This document shows positions 5,746 through 6,697 of a stretch of DNA of 6,697 nt, piece after piece. The DNA is from Solirubrobacterales bacterium 70-9 (lineage in GTDB: Bacteria > Actinomycetota > Thermoleophilia > Solirubrobacterales > 70-9), in the NCBI GenBank assembly GCA_001898095.1, contig MKSH01000275.1, positions 13,744-20,440 of the forward strand. Direction: 5' to 3'. Below the pieces are notes generated by a model. That model saw only the letters and a program-made list of their open reading frames with translations. It had not been told where the DNA came from and made no database searches. Made by a program: the position numbers and the translations under genes. The stretch's first letter is position 1. Every line of letters begins with the position of its first letter.

Positions 5746-6697
5746 GGTGCTGCTCCTCGGCGCGCTCTTCCCAGTACTCGCTCTGCCGCTCGCCCTGGAT
5801 GTACTCGGGCACCGGGAAGTCCCACCAGCCGGGGACCCACGGGCCCGCCGCGTCGCGGCTGGTCATCACCTCGACCACCGCCGGTCCTTCGGCGGCCAGC
5901 GCCTTCTCCAGCGCCGGCTGCAGCTTGTCCGACTCGGTCACCTTCTCCGAGTCGACGCCGTATGACTTCGCCAGGTTGGCGATGTCGATCGTGTACGGCT
6001 CGCCGTCGCGGGTGAACTCGCTGATCAGGTGACGGTCGGTGATCTTGCGCTGGCCGCCGCGGATCGACATGTAGCCGGAGTTGTTCTGGACCAGGAAGAC
6101 GACCGGGATGCCGTGCTGGGCGACGACGCCGAGCTCCTGCGAGGTCTGCAGGAAGTCGCCGTCGCCGACGATGCAGACGACCTGTTTGTCCGGCTGCCCG
6201 AGCTTTGCCCCGATCGCCGCCGGGACCGCCCACCCCATCGAGGAGTAGGTGCCGGAGGTGTGGTGGGTGCGCGGCTCGTACACCGGGAAGGACTGCTTCA
6301 CGGCGCCCTGGGTGTTGCCGGAGCCGGCGACGACGATGCCGTCGCGGGGCAGCACCCGGCGCAGGTCGCGCAGCGGCCGCTGCGAGGTGAACGGGGTCTC
6401 CTCGCTGTCGGCGCGGGAGGCGTTCTGCTCGTCCCATTCCTTTTTCAGCCCCGCCAGCTCCGCCATGTAGTCCTCGCGGCCGGGGACGTCGCCGCCGACC
6501 GCGGCGACCAGCGCCGCCAGCGCCGGGCGGGCGTGGGAGACGATGCCGACCTCGGCCGGGTAGTTCTTGCCGATCTCCCCCGGGTCGATGTCGATCTGGA
6601 TCAGCTTGCCCGGAGGCATCGAGAAGGAGATGCCCTTGCGGTAGCTGGAGGCCGACCAGTCGGTGAACTTGCAGCCGATCGCGACGACGACATCGGC
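5741..6697 (-). CDS. Thiamine-diphosphate-dependent enzyme, acetolactate synthase superfamily (partial, 5' end outside window)
   Basis: The reading frame is open to the window edge, giving 318 visible C-terminal residues and a TAG stop. It carries the end of the central domain (about residues 1-70, with VVVAIGCKF and LIQIDIDPGEIG) and the thiamine-diphosphate-binding C-terminal domain. The cofactor/metal motif is clear: GDGDF at about residues 178-182 and NN at 205-206, near 6166-6080. The upstream stretch TSGTYSSMGWAVPAAIGAKLG is typical of acetolactate synthase-like enzymes. Family members are usually 550-600 residues, so roughly 250 residues, including the N-terminal domain with the catalytic glutamate, lie upstream of the window. 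Such enzymes are cytoplasmic and cleave or ligate carbon bonds next to a keto group. The exact reaction is not resolved: the GWWDFPVPEY tail recalls IolD-type hydrolases, while the core looks closer to acetolactate synthases. No regulatory-subunit gene is seen beside it. The superfamily is secure; the substrate is unknown. Confidence 0.9.
   Translation of the reverse strand, partial: ADVVVAIGCKFTDWSASSYRKGISFSMPPGKLIQIDIDPGEIGKNYPAEVGIVSHARPALAALVAAVGGDVPGREDYMAELAGLKKEWDEQNASRADSEETPFTSQRPLRDLRRVLPRDGIVVAGSGNTQGAVKQSFPVYEPRTHHTSGTYSSMGWAVPAAIGAKLGQPDKQVVCIVGDGDFLQTSQELGVVAQHGIPVVFLVQNNSGYMSIRGGQRKITDRHLISEFTRDGEPYTIDIANLAKSYGVDSEKVTESDKLQPALEKALAAEGPAVVEVMTSRDAAGPWVPGWWDFPVPEYIQGERQSEYWEERAEEQHQ

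Overview
The window is high-GC bacterial DNA. All five protein genes lie on the minus strand, so they read from high to low coordinates. The GC-rich codons, the GTG start, a Tat-type lipoprotein signal and a two-in-one peptide-transporter ATPase of the kind known from mycobacteria suggest an actinobacterium. The exact lineage cannot be told from this sequence; a soil-type group such as Thermoleophilia is only a guess.

Layout in transcription order: (1) 6697-5741, the 3' part of a thiamine-diphosphate-dependent enzyme of the acetolactate synthase superfamily, whose 5' end lies outside the window. (2) 5740-5546, the only real intergenic region. It holds three imperfect 11-bp tandem repeats starting inside the stop codon region, two hairpins (the larger one followed by TTTT), a weak promoter-like element and a good ribosome binding site. 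(3) 5545-3917, a family 5 extracellular solute-binding lipoprotein. (4) 3898-2834, an OppB/DppB-type permease. (5) 2837-1848, an OppC/DppC-type permease. (6) 1851-16, a single polypeptide with two ABC ATPase domains, equivalent to OppD fused to OppF, with a four-cysteine insert between the halves. Only 15 bases lie beyond its stop.

Genes 3-6 make one complete binding-protein-dependent importer of the peptide/nickel/opine (Dpp/Opp) superfamily. The binding protein is 18 bp from oppB, and oppB/oppC and oppC/oppD each overlap by four bases (ATGA), so the operon is compact and translationally coupled. The lipoprotein would capture a ligand outside the membrane, OppB and OppC would form the channel, and the fused ATPase would supply both nucleotide-binding sites. 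The ligand cannot be read from sequence; peptides are the family default, but sugars, opines and other solutes are also carried by this superfamily. The thiamine-diphosphate enzyme is separated by terminator-like structure and is probably a different transcription unit, so a metabolic link is only a possibility.

I do not see a new biological system here. The points most worth a second look are the fused ATPase with its probable iron-sulfur site, the structured intergenic region, and the different codon use of the binding-protein gene.
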